64,000 bases of DNA from Carya illinoinensis (taxonomy: Eukaryota > Streptophyta > Magnoliopsida > Fagales > Juglandaceae). The stretch covers positions 45,052,933-45,116,932 of the forward strand of contig NC_056766.1 of NCBI RefSeq assembly GCF_018687715.1, in the 5' to 3' direction. Shown here piece after piece: positions 11,725 through 22,500 of the stretch. The position numbers and the translations under genes were made by a program. How positions within the stretch are numbered: position 1 is the stretch's first letter; each line of letters begins with the position of its first letter. Under the pieces are notes generated by a model that was not told where the DNA came from, searched no databases, and was given only the letters and a program-made list of their open reading frames with translations.

Positions 11725-11816
11725 CTGTCAAACATATATCGCATATTTTCATAAGCACAAGGCAATCCTCAAACACAAACACCTACAAAAAAACATAGAG
11801 AGAAATAGTCACATAC

Positions 11817-12884
11817 CTCAACAAATGAAGGATTTGGTGCCTGACTCCCTATATTTGCATCCAATTTATGGCAACCGGACAAATCAATCCATCTTAGCTC
11901 TTGCAAGCCACATGATGTATAGAATTGAAATTTTGTTGATACTTTTGGGAATCTTTCCAAGGAGAAACACTCACTAGCATATAGCTCTTGTATATTTGGT
12001 GGGAGATGTAGAATTTCTTGAAGTTTCTCGCAATGCCACAATTTGAGAATCCTCAATTCAACAAAGGTTTCGATGCCCAGAGGAAGGTTGACAATAGCAC
12101 ACCATGATAGATCTAACTCGTGCATAGTGGATGAGCAATAAAATGAAAAGTCGTCAAGGTACCAATTATAAACTGGTGTCAGGAGTAATTCAGCATTTGA
12201 TTCTAGTTCAGTCCTCTTAATCGTTCTCGCTGTTGTTATGTGGACATTTTTAACCTCAGTCTGGTACCCAAAGGATAAACTTATTTCTTCTTTCGCAAGA
12301 TTTGTACACTTATCGAAAGAGAGATTCTTTAGATGTTGCCAATTAGGAATGCTGATTGGGAAACGCATCAGGTCCTTGCAGCTTTCTATATCTAATCGTT
12401 CAATCCCGGTGAAGCATCCATTAATACACACACTGAGACAAAACACCTTTAGATTTTGCAACTGATGAATGCTATTAGGGAGACGCATAAGTTCTGTGCA
12501 TTGTCCGGGCAGAAGTAACTCTTTAAGCGCAGGAGTGAGGTACCCAATGGATGAAGGCAATTCTTTTATTGCAGTGCCCCATAATGAGATGCAACATAAA
12601 TATTCCATTTTACACTCGATTTATGGAAAATTTTGAAGTTTTGAGCAATTATAAAGTGTAAGGACTTCTAGAGATCTCAACTTGAGTCGCCTTGGAAAAC
12701 TCTTCAGGTTGAAGCATTGATAAAGACGCAAACGAACAAGCTTATCAAGGAATCCAACAGAATCATGAACTTCAACTAAATTTTCACAATCCATAATATC
12801 CAATTCCTTTAAATTCGAGCAACTTGAAAGATTGGAGATTTTGGTTAAGAACTTACACTCAGAAAATTTCATTATCGTCAAGTT
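11817..12884 (-). CDS. TNL-1 exon 4: main LRR exon, contains a premature TAA
   Basis: The 1068-nt exon starts NLTIMKFSECKFL after the acceptor CAACAG and ends TTGAG|GTATGT. It holds leucine-rich repeats such as SNLKELDIMDCENL, LVRLRLYQCFNL, SLEVLTLYNCSKL, CISLWGTAIKELP and ELRILKLWHCEKL. The codon at 12623-12621 is TAA, where the paralogue reads GAA (45104 region). Everything after it (12608 down to 11817) remains open, which suggests the nonsense change is recent or the tail is little decayed. Confidence 0.85.
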
Positions 12885-12980
12885 CTGTTGAGAAAACAAC
12901 AAATATATATATTAACCTTGAGGAAGTTCACATGAACACATGGGTTTAAAGAAAGGAAATATTGAAAGTAATAATTGTAC

Positions 12981-13271
12981 CTTAAATTGGCCGCCAATCT
13001 CCTTGATACGGCCTCTAGAAAGTTTAAAATCAATGAGCTTCTCTCCACGGAAATTGGATGGCAAAGATTGTAAAGGACAATTTGACCAATCAAGCACTCT
13101 TAATTCATTAGAAAGATAATTAAGTGATCGTCCAAAAAAGTGTGCACCACAACTTATAAAAAATCTGAGTCTTCTCATCTTTGCAAACGATTTGGGACTC
13201 AAGCGTATCATGTCATGATCATCACCCTCAGGCAGAACCACTAATTTTATCCCCTCAACATTGTTTGTTCC
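12981..13271 (-). CDS. TNL-1 exon 3: first LRR segment
   Basis: A 291-nt, phase-0 exon between acceptor ATTAG and donor TTTAAG|GTAC. It encodes the standard TNL link after NB-ARC: GTNNVEGIKL, then KSFAKMRRLRFF, then LRVLDWSNCPLQSLPSNF, the conserved start of the LRR domain. No lesion is seen. Confidence 0.85.
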
Positions 13272-13737
13272 CTAATGAAACAATTCATAAGGTAGCCAGT
13301 AATGTTAGATCGTTAAAATCTTTGTTTCTAAGCACTTATTAAAATTATAATATCAAAACTATAATATCCATTATAATTAATATTCAAAATTTATCTTTTT
13401 TCAAATTTACATGCCATTATTAACTATACATTCGTATAAGACATGAAGGCAATATACTCATGATTAAAAAAACTCATTCTTGTCTTTGAAAAGGGATGAT
13501 TAGATATCTTTAAAGGACATTTAAGTATGATGATTTAATGATTCCCCTAATTAGTTAAATACATTACTTTAAGTTGGAAATATAAAAAATGATCATATTA
13601 TCTATCGATACATATATGATAGTTTATTTAATATGCAGTTCTTTTCCATTTGTTATGAAAAGAAATTCAATACTTTTCATGTAAGTTTCACTACTAAAAA
13701 ATGTTCAATTAAAAGAGGTTTTAATCTAAGAACTTAC

Positions 13738-14839
13738 TGCATTTTCCTCTAGTACATAGCGAACATCTTCATGAAACCATAATCTACTACGTGTGCCTGG
13801 TTCTTTGCGTGATTCCTTTCGAACAATTTCTCTGCCCATATCTTGTAGCAAGTCATGCATCCACAATGTATTGTGAATAGTAATTGTAATGAGACACTTA
13901 TCTACAAGCCTTTTGATACCATTGTCCGGAGAGAAACCACAGCTATCTAATATTTTAACGACATAATCCAGGTGTTGTCCTTTGAAAAAAAAGGCAATAT
14001 CAAGGAAAATCTCCTTCTCATTATCATCCAATCCATCATAACTTATACAGAGTACTTCTTGAATATTTTTGCTAGGAATTCTTTTATACTTATCCAATAC
14101 ACTTCTCCATTGATTTATACTCAGACCCCTTAGATCTGAGCCTAGCACTGTTAAAGCTAGTGGAAGACCCATAGCATATTGTATTACTTGCTTAGAGAGT
14201 TCCACATAATCTTCAATAGGTTTGTCTTCCTCAAAAGCATGCCAACTAAAAAGCTCGAGAGCTTCATTATGGTCCAATCTCTTTACTTCATATTTTGAAT
14301 CAACTTTATGGTTATTTAATAAATTCTGATCTCTTGTAGTTATGATGATTCTACTTCCTAAACCAAACCAGTCGTGACCTCCAGCTAATGTTTCTAACTG
14401 GACTAACTCATCCACATCATCAAGAATTAAGAGAACTCTTCTAGAGCAAAGCCTGCGCTTTAACTCATAAACTCCTCTATCAACATTACCAACATCAAAA
14501 CATTTAGAGGCTTTTAGAATCTCATTAAGGAGTGTATTCTGCATTTGGACCATACCACCCACTTGGTTTGAAGTTTCTCTAACATTTGCCAAGAAATAAT
14601 GAACATCAAATTGTGAAAAAATTGAGTTATAGATCTTTTTGGCAATGGTTGTCTTACCAATTCCACCAACACCAAATATTCCCACCATGCGTATGTCATT
14701 CATCCCGATACTTAAAAGCAAATCAATGTCTTGCACACGAGACTCTATCCCAACTAGATACTTTGCAACGTTTAGATATGAATAATTTACCATTCTAGAG
14801 ACCTCTTGAACGATTTCTTGGATGAATTTCGATTCATTC
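13738..14839 (-). CDS. TNL-1 exon 2: NB-ARC nucleotide-binding switch
   Basis: The acceptor TTTGTATGCAG precedes the exon, and the donor GCA|GTAAGT ends it. All NB-ARC signatures are present in order: P-loop GVGGIGKTT, kinase-2 LLILDDVD, RNBS-B GSRIIITTRD, GLPLAL, and the MHD motif as LWMHDLLQDMG, then the RSRLW linker toward the LRRs. The frame is open throughout, so this domain of TNL-1 looks undamaged. The P-loop Lys and the kinase-2 Asp pair are intact, so nucleotide binding is expected if the domain is made. Confidence 0.9.
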
Positions 14840-14902
14840 CTGCATACAAATAAATTAATGAGCTGGACTCTTCACATGAAAAACAAGCAACATAATCTAA
14901 TT

Positions 14903-15080
14903 GAAAAATGATATTTGCAGTCGTGGTTATGCAAGCGCCGCGCAGTCACTTTGAAAAAAGTGAATTAATACGGGACCCACATGCATGAGAAAAAAACTAA
15001 CTTTTTAATTGTGGACCCCACTCTTTTTCAAAGCGATTGTGCGGCGTTTGCACACTCCACGACTGTATGTAGCATTACTC
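14903..15080. mobile_element. 178-bp MULE-type MITE in TNL-1 intron 1, 9-bp target duplication
   Basis: The element is bounded by imperfect inverted ends: GAAAAATGATATTTGCAG at the left, and the complement of GAGTAATGCTACATACAG at the right, both continuing into CAGTCGTGG. It is flanked by a direct AATCTAATT at 14894-14902 and 15081-15089. TNL-2 intron 1 has one uninterrupted AATCTAATT at about 47378-47386, the empty site. A 9-bp duplication is typical of Mutator-like elements. It has no coding capacity. Confidence 0.85.
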
Positions 15081-15289
15081 AATCTAATTAGTATTTTTCT
15101 CACAACCAAAAGTAAAATAAAATATAAGTGGTAGGTTGTAGTGTATAGAATCCCCCCTCCCCAAATCCCAATCCGCACAAGCGTTGACCACAAGTAATGC
15201 TCTCTTTTTTGTTAGATTCATATCTTTTACACATGATTGCATTTACATGCATTCTTAAATTTGTTTCCGTTTTCAAGAGTACTATTTTT

Positions 15290-15470
15290 TTTTCAGAAAT
15301 GATATTTGCAGCCGTAAAGTGTGTAAACACTACGTAATCTCTTTGAAAAAAGTAAGTAAATATGAAATCTACACGAAACAAAATTAATTTTTTAATAGTA
15401 GATCCTACTTTTGTTTCAAAAAAATTTTGTAACACTTGCGCATTCCAGAGTTATATTTTAGTTATATGGT
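15290..15470. mobile_element. Older relative of the MULE-type MITE, shared by both TNL introns
   Basis: Similar in order to the element at 14903-15080: GAAATGATATTTGCAGCC, a CTTTGAAAAAAG-like stem arm, a poly-T middle, then TTTCAAAAAAATTTTG and TTGCGCATTCCAGAG. The arms have drifted. The counterpart in TNL-2 intron 1 is at about 47583-47750, so this insertion predates the segmental duplication. Exact ends are not certain. Confidence 0.55.
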
Positions 15471-15490
15471 GTAGAAAATAAATAATGTGT

Positions 15491-15491
<1 letters not shown>

Positions 15492-15558
<67 letters not shown>

Positions 15559-15570
15559 CAACAACAACAA
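15492..15570. repeat. (AAT)n microsatellite running into (AAC)n, in TNL-1 intron 1
   Basis: About 63 bases of uninterrupted ATA/AAT triplets, followed by five or so ACA triplets. The paralogous position in TNL-2 (about 47811-47825) has only about four triplets. It lies 37 bp beyond the exon 1 donor, inside the intron. Translations giving poly-Asn or poly-Leu here are artefacts. Confidence 0.95.
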
Positions 15571-15606
15571 ATCTCCAATGAAAGGCACAAGAGTGGTTAG
15601 AGTTGC

Positions 15607-16118
15607 CCATTTTCCAACTCGTATCCAGCCAAATTGGCCACTTCTTGTAGGGCTGTCTTCCACCTCTGCACCTTCTTCACATCTTCGTTGAATTTTCCTA
15701 CACATACAGCCAAAGCTTCTCCAAAACTACCTCTTTGATTTCGTACTTCTGATGGATTTACATGGTAAAATATAGGTAAAACTATTTGTTGCTTTGTTTC
15801 CTTGCAATTGAGAATGTTGAGCAATTCATCCAAGCACCAAGTAGATGATGCATAGTTTTCTGAGAGCACGATAATTGAAAGTCGGGAATTTTCAATGGCT
15901 TGGAGAAGTGCAGGTGAGATTTCACCACCTCTTCTAAGCTCGTCCTCATCTATGTAGGTGTGGATGCCATTTTGAAGCAAAGCATGGTGGAGATGGGCAA
16001 TAAAAGTATTGCGAGTATCTTCTCCTCTAAAACTCAAGAATACATCGTAAAACCACGGAGAGCTAACAGTAGAAGAGGAGGAAGAAGAGAGCCCACGGAA
16101 GGACATGGAAGAAGTCAT
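15607..16118 (-). CDS. TNL-1 exon 1: TIR domain
   Basis: The start ATG at 16118 opens MTSSMSFRGL, then a Ser-rich linker and the TIR core from about residue 22 (WFYDVFLSFRGEDTR, then HHALLQNGIHTYID). The SENYASSTWCLDEL segment contains the Glu that serves as the NADase catalytic residue in plant TIRs, and PIFYHVNPSEVR follows. The exon is 512 nt and ends GAA AAT GG, with the split Gly codon completed by exon 2. The boundary is ATGG|GCAACT, a GC donor where TNL-2 has GT. Confidence 0.88.
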
Positions 16119-16316
16119 TGTGTTTGCAATGCCTTGAGTTCTTCCTATCCTTAGCGCACATAAATATTAGACATGGGGCTCTAATTTAAAAGACAACTGG
16201 CAGCGTTTGTCATTAAACGTAGTGTACAAAAGTTAAATGCAGTCAATTCCGTGTACACTGAACTTTCGTTGAACTTTCCTCAATTACATGTCGCAGTTGT
16301 GTGTTAGGTCTGATTA
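16119..16316 (-). promoter_or_regulatory. Upstream region of TNL-1, partly conserved at two other places
   Basis: The DNA just upstream of the TNL start includes the segment TTAAATGCAGTCAATTCCG followed by an ACTTTCGTTGAACTTTCCTC stretch. The same stretch lies upstream of TNL-2 (about 48450-48520) and, with no TNL attached, at about 26690-26760. That distribution suggests a former third TNL promoter at 26690. I see no TATA box or defence element that I can assign firmly. Confidence 0.4.
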
Positions 16317-16625
16317 TAAGAATTTTGTGAATAGTAGTAAGATAATTTGTGAATAGTAGTGAAATAATTTGAGTTGATTATTTTTTAGATTTTGAGAAAG
16401 GAGAAATAAAAAAAATTAAAAAAAATATTATAAAGTTAAATATTGTAAGAATATAGTTTTAGAATATTATTTTTATTTGAAAATTTGAAAAAGTTGGAAT
16501 TGTTTTTTATTTTTTATTTGAAAGTTTGTAACAGTTGTAATGATTATTTTAAAAATTTTGTATTTGAATTATATTTAGGAATAAGATGAAATGATAATTT
16601 TGTGTCTTATTTGAAGTCTCAAACC
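16317..16625. repeat. AT-rich interspersed repeat, copy 1 of 5
   Basis: About 300 bp marked by GAATAGTAGTGAAATAATTT, then ATTATTTTTTAGATTTTGAG, and ending near AATAAGATGAAATGATAAT before CCCAAACCCG-like DNA. Four more copies are at about 18480-18800, 26765-27020, 48530-48845 and 50190-50510. There is no coding capacity and I do not see convincing terminal inverted repeats. It could be a MITE family or part of a larger repeat. Confidence 0.7.
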
Positions 16626-16629
16626 CGCC

Positions 16630-17435
16630 CGTCATCAAACTATCAATGAGCAGTAGGGTAATTAGTTTATCAGTGTACAAAATTGTGAAAGTATTTCCAG
16701 ATTAAAATCTCTTGAAGAAGATTAGGGAAAGGTTGGATTGCTATGTCCTTCATGTGCACAAACATGGACATGGAATCCATTGTCTCCTAACTGATGCCAA
16801 TAAAGTTTCTGGTTTTACTTATAAAAAAGTAAATAAATAAAGATCAAACTCATGATATTAATATTCGAATATTATCGGTATAATATTATTGGCCGGAGTC
16901 CATGCACGCTAGCTCAAGTCCATATATATATACGCGTTTATATTACAAAAGAGAAAAATAATTAATTAGCTGCATGATCAAAGACTCGTACGTTGAATTA
17001 CTTCCGTGCTACAACACGTTTTGGGTTCATAATTCTGGTCAGCATTTTAGATAATTTTGGTTCATAAATCATTGGATGTTTAAAGTCTTGTGATTTTTTA
17101 TGTCCATATCGTTAAATTTCTGAAGCACAAAAAACTATCCCAAAAGACGGGCTAAACAAACAAAGACATGATACAGATCAGCATGAGTAGATGATGATGG
17201 AGGCCGGTCGTATACGTAGGGTGCGGGCTGTGTTCATCGTGTCACATTAATTAATTTCCTGTGGCTCACGGGAAATAGCTAGCCTGAACCACTCGTTTTG
17301 GTACTAGAACTACTCCACCCAATCACATGATGAGTTGGATATATAAATATATATCATGCCTGAGTTGCCTTGCTGGATGTGACATTAGATAATTTAGATT
17401 CTAATCTTCCCATAACGTGAAATTTGATATTTTTT
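16630..17435. other. Intergenic DNA, no feature recognised
   Basis: AT-rich sequence between the AT-rich repeat and the NB-ARC fragment. No open frame of interest, RNA gene or clear repeat was found. It has no obvious counterpart in the second resistance block. Confidence 0.6.
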
Positions 17436-17441
17436 TCACTA

Positions 17442-17907
17442 TCAATCCATGGTAAATTGGTCATGAGTAGAACTTGTTGAAAGTGTTTCTAAATGGACTA
17501 ACTCCTCCACGTGAACAAGAATTAAGAAAACTCTTCTAGAGCAAAGCCTGCACTTTAACTCATAAACTCCTCTTATCAACTTTAACTCATAACTCATTAA
17601 GAAGTGTATTCTGCATTTGGACCAGACCACTTACTTGGTTTGAAGTTTCTCTAACATTTTTCAAGAAACAATGACTATCAAATTGTGAAAAAATTGAGTT
17701 ATAGATCTTTTTGACAATAGTTGTCTTAACAATTCCTACAACTCCAAATATTCCCACCATGCGTATGTCATTCATCCCGATTCTTAAAAGCAAATCAATG
17801 TCTTGCATACGAGACTTCATTCCAACTAGATATTTTGCAACGTTTAGATATGAATAATTTACTATTCTAGAGATATCTTGATTTCTTGGATGAATTTCGA
17901 TTCATTC
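17442..17907 (-). pseudogene. NB-ARC exon fragment of a TNL gene
   Basis: Begins with the same acceptor and exon start as TNL exon 2 (GAATGAATCGAAATTC at about 17907), but a 9-base loss near 17880 brings a TAG into frame. The open part at 17587-17820 reads DIDLLLRIGMNDIRMVGIFG and then a ruined P-loop, GVVGIVKTTI for GVGGIGKTTI (both changes Gly to Val). A deletion removes about 20 codons, and RGVYELKCRLCSRRVFLIL and LVHLETL resume in another frame. It ends before GSRIIITTRD. No TIR or LRR is attached. Confidence 0.85.
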
Positions 17908-17989
17908 CTGCATACAAATAAATTAATGAGCTGGACTCTTCACATGAAAAACAAGCAACATAATCTAATTAGTTTTTTTTTTTTTTTTT

Positions 17990-18480
17990 TAATCTTACGA
18001 CCCAAATCCCAATCCGCACAATCCTTGACCACAAGTAATTCTCTCCTTTTTGTTAAATTCATATCTTTTACAAAAGCAGGGAATGGTCCAAATAATTTTT
18101 CTCAAAATGAGAAAGGGTGACCTAAGGGAGGTGTTGGGACCAAGGTTGATTAACAAGAGCACGATAAGTCTCTCTCAAATATATATACCATCTTTTCTAC
18201 TTGACCAAGGCTGAATGAGTTTAGTTCAAAACCGTGTGAATGGGTGCAAGTTAGCTTACCAATCATACTTGTAATTCATATTTCTCGGAAGACTTAAATC
18301 TATCTTGAAACGACATTATTGGCGTGGGGAGATTGGAAGATGTTGGAATAGCTACTTTAATGTGATAAATTTTCAATGCTCCTACGTCAGGAAATCCCAA
18401 AAGTCTAAAGTTCATACTGGGACTTAATTAGTGAGTGTTCGATCTGGACATTTGTTTTATTACACGCCGCAGTTGTGTTA
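17990..18480. repeat. Duplicated non-coding block (counterpart at 49585-50185)
   Basis: Contains AATCCCAATCCGCACAATCC, GGTGACCTAAGGGAGGTGTT and ATACTGGGACTTAATTAG segments that recur in the same order at 49590-50180, where about 100 extra bases sit in the middle. The last part also recurs at 26400-26530. No coding capacity. Confidence 0.7.
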
Positions 18481-18800
18481 GGGATAAGGAGTGAGATGAG
18501 ATGAGATGAGAATTTTTTAAATAGTAATAAGATAATTTGTAAATAGTAGTGAAATAATTTGAGTTAATTATTTTTTAGATTTTGAGAAATGAGAGAAAAA
18601 GTTGAATAAAAAATATTGTAAGAATATAGTTTTAGAATATTATTTTTGTTTGGAAATTTGAAAAAGTTGAAATTTTTATTATTTTTTATTTAAAATTTTC
18701 AAAAAATTGTAATGGTTAGTTTAAAAATTTTGAATTTAAATTATGTTTAGAAATAAGATGAAATGAAATCAAATGATAATTTTGTGTTTCATTTGAAGCC
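18480..18800. repeat. AT-rich interspersed repeat, copy 2 of 5
   Basis: Starts with GAGATGAGATGAGATGAGAA and runs through the same AT-rich landmarks as 16317-16625. It lies in a block order (ACTGGGACTTAATTAG, then this repeat) that is conserved at 50120-50510. Confidence 0.65.
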
Positions 18801-19473
18801 CCAAACCTGACAATCATCATACTATCAACGAGCAGTAGATTAATTAGTTTATCATGTACGAAATTGTGAAAGTGCTTAATTCCAGATTAAAAAAAAAATT
18901 GTCTTAATCTATTTATAATTAACTTTATGCATAATATTATACATATTAAATATTTAATTTAATTTTATTAATTTTTTATTTTTAACTTTAATTTTAAAAT
19001 CTTCATAATTAATTTTAAAAACAGTATATATCATTATGCACATAAAATTATAAGTATAAATAATATTTGTTTAAAAAAACAAACAAACCACAACCCCACA
19101 AGAATGGCAAAGCTAAAATAGAAACAAGAATATGGCAGAATACTTCTAATTTTTATATAAATTCCATCGACTTTGCTGTAAACTTAAGTTCCCTTCACTG
19201 AATGACAAGCCATGCTACAGCGAGCATCATGATATAGAAACTTATTGTAACACCAGTGGATGACTTCCCTCTCAGATCTAAAAGCAGTGGTTTTTTTCGA
19301 CATCAGCAGCCATAGATAGTACTACTACAGCATGATATTTAAATTTTTCGGCCAACTTCCTTTTCTTTGATGTGATAAATCTTCAATTCTACCGCGTTAG
19401 GAAATCTCAATTGAAGTCTAAAGTTCAAACAAGAAATTCAATAGAACAGTCTTAATGGGTACTGTTTGATTTT
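18800..19473. repeat. Duplicated non-coding block, interrupted by LINE-B
   Basis: Landmarks are CTATCAACGAGCAGTAGATT, AATGGCAAAGCTAAAATAGA, CTGAATGACAAGCCATGCTA and CTCAGATCTAAAAGCAGTGG. The same run occurs at 48840-49500, and partly at 27020-27455 and 50510-50970. At 19474 the block is broken by LINE-B and resumes at 25165. Confidence 0.75.
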
Positions 19474-19534
19474 GACTTTTGTTTAATTTTTTTTTTTTTT
19501 TTTTTTTTTTTTTGATAATCTCATCTCATTAGCA

Positions 19535-22500
19535 TCAAGTCCTTACAAAAACCTGCCTATCAAGCCATGCTGCTTGAGAAACACATGAAGGACAACCATC
19601 ACGCCAGACACTTACATCATCAACATTCCTAGCAAATCTTGCTAAACCGTGCGCCACATTGTTACCTTGCCTACATACATGCACAAAGGAGATTTCATGG
19701 AAATAAGATCTAATTCTTCTTATCTCATCTATTACATAGGCAAAATCAGATAGACATTCAGATGAGGAATTTAACACATTAATTAAAAACAAACAATCAG
19801 ATTCCATCACCAACTTATTAATGCCCCACTGCAGTCCGAATTGGAGGCCTCGCAACACTGCTGTGGCTTCAATAAATTCAGAGTTTGCAACCGCGTGCTC
19901 TATCTTGCTGCAAGTCATTAAAACATTGCCTTCATGATCTCGTAAAACCAGACCAATTCCAGCTTTATCGATCTCACCGAAGGTGGCACCATCCACATTC
20001 ATCTTCAAGCTACCTTGTGGAGGAGGTTTCCAGATTAGGACCCTTGGGGTGTCTCGACTGCTACTTTCCAGAAGCTGAGCTTTTTTGAAATCAGATTGCA
20101 TAGATAGGGCTGTAGAAACAACAGAAGAAAACTGAAGAAAAGAGTTATCATAGATAAATTTATTTCTTCTATACCAAAGGCCCCAAGCCATTGCTATAAA
20201 CTTCAAAACCCCTTCCTCGTTGCCTCTTTCCTTTACTTCCAGCACAATTTCCCCAAAGGATTTCCCACAACCTATCGCCCCCAACAGAGGTTGAAATTGG
20301 ATACATAAGGAGTTGATAGAGCTACAGTAAAATAAGGCATGTGCTGCATCCTCTCTACATTGATTGCAAAACAAACAAACATCACTCTCCAGAATTTTTT
20401 TCCTCACAAGATTTTGATATGTAGGTAGAATTTCTAAAAAGCCTTTCCATACAAACATCTTCATCTTTAAGGGTATTTTCAGATTCCACATACCCTTCCA
20501 AAAGGGGGCTAGAATTTGAACCCAAGATCCTTCCCCCTCTATTAGAGCATAGGATTTTTGAATATTTCTGTACCCACTTCTAACTGAAAAGGATCCACTT
20601 TTTTCATCTAACCAATACCAGGAATCCTCATGGTTGGAAGACACATTAATTCTTAAAATCTGAGATACTGTTCTTGGATTGAAGAGAGCTCTTAATGCAT
20701 CAACATTCCACCAACCCAAGCTACTATCCATTAAATCCTGCACTTGCAGGTTCTCCTGTGGATGACCTATCGTTTCACCTAGCAAAACTGATGGTTGAAT
20801 ACCAGGAATCCAATTGTCTTTAAAAACCTTTGTTTCCACCCCATTCCCCACTCTTCTGATACATCCAGCTTTCAATAGAGGTAAGGCACTATGAATACCT
20901 TTCCACACGTATGATGAATTGAAACCAATCTTTGCTTCAAACAGAGAGCTCTTTGGAAAATACCTTGCTTTGAAGATCTTGTAGAGAAGTGAATCAAAGT
21001 TAGTAAGAAGCCTCCACCCCTGTTTAGCTAAGAGGGACATATTGAAATCATGTAAGTTTTTGAACCCCAGCCCTCCTCTAAATTTAGATGCACTCAATTT
21101 CTGCCACCCTACCCAATGAATTTTCCTCTCCTGAGCTTGATTACCCCACCAAAATCTGGCCATCATCATTTCCATCTCATGACATAAGGTTTTAGGGAGT
21201 AAAAAGCAACTCATTGCATATGTCGGGATGGACATAGCTACTGCTTTTAATAGGATCTCTTTACCCCCTTGAGATAGCAAATTTCCTTTCCACATCTGAA
21301 TTTTCTGCCACAATTTTTGCTTAATATCAGCAAAGGCTCTTTGTTTTGATCTCCCTACCATGGGAGGCAAGCCCAAGTATTTCTCAAAGTGCTGAGTGTT
21401 ACTCCCACCCCACATTGCCATAATGTTTGCTCTCACAACCTCATCAACATTTTTACTAAAGACCATCGAAGTCTTTTCTTTATTAATGCATTGCCCTGAT
21501 GCTCTTTCATACAGTTCCAGCAGAGATAGAATATTAGCATTAGTAGATACATCCGCTTGGCAAAAAATTACACTGTCATCAGCAAATAATAGGTGGTTCA
21601 CTCGCGGAGCCCCTCTACAAATTCTCACCCCTTCCACCATTCCCTCATTAGCATTCCTTTTCAATAAGCTAATCAGCCCTTCTGTGCATAGAAGGAAAAG
21701 GTAAGGGGATAAGGGATCCCCTTGCCTAATGCCTCTAGATGGATAAACCGGGCCTTTTGGACTGCTATTAACCAGTATAGAGAAGGAAACTGTAGACACG
21801 CAAAACATAACCAGCTCAATCCATTGATGGGCAAAACCAAGAGTCTTCATCATCCCCCTCAAAAAACCCCATTCAACTCTATCATACGCTTTGCTCATAT
21901 CTAATTTGAGGGACATATACCCTTTCCGACCCACTCTTTTACTGCGAATATAGTGTAGTGTCTCATATGCCACTAGCACATTATCCGTAATTTGTCTCCC
22001 GGGTACAAAAGCACACTGAGTATCAAAAATAATCATAGGCAGAATTTTTTTGAGCCTGTTTGCAATGACTTTTGATATTATCTTATAAAGGACGTTGCAA
22101 AGGCTAATAGGCCTAAAATCAGACACTTTGGAAGGATTGTTTTTCTTAGGAATCAGAGAAATGAAAGTATGGTTTAGCTCCTTAGGAAAAACACCATTAT
22201 TTAATGCATTTAAGACAAAAACAGTAACTGACTTTCCCACCTTACTCCAGTATTTTTGGTAAAAAACAGGAGACATACCATCCGGACCAGGGGCTGTCGA
22301 GGGATGCATTTGTTGAATAGCCACCTCAACTTCTTCCACTACATACGGAAGAAGTAACTCTTCGTTCATTTGAGGAGACACCCTCACCCCCACTTCTGAA
22401 AAGCATTCTGGAAATTCTGGTTGAGAATCTGAAGAAAATAAATTCTTGAAAAAATCCACAACTAAGACCCCCATCTGATCTCCCCTTTTCCAATTCCCAC

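Larger units (their letters stand above)
11098..16118 (-). pseudogene. TNL-1: TIR-NB-ARC-LRR resistance gene, five exons, broken by an in-frame stop
   Basis: Five exons with usable splice signals are readable: TIR 15607-16118, NB-ARC 13738-14839, short LRR exon 12981-13271, main LRR exon 11817-12884, and post-LRR (C-JID-like) exon 11098-11724. Phases join cleanly (512+1102 nt, then 291 and 1068 nt, both multiples of three) and give a TNL of about 1200 codons, a normal size. TNLs are intracellular immune receptors: pathogen effectors trigger oligomerisation and TIR NADase activity. An in-frame TAA at 12621-12623 in exon 4 (GAA in TNL-2) would end the protein near residue 722, after NB-ARC and the first LRRs. 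Intron 1 begins GC, not GT. Exon 5 stops about 27 codons earlier than in TNL-2. It may still be transcribed, or make a truncated TIR-NB-type protein. Confidence 0.85.

Noticed and set aside
15485..15705. Poly-Asn or poly-Leu protein
   Set aside because: Translation of the (AAT)n microsatellite in the TNL-1 intron.
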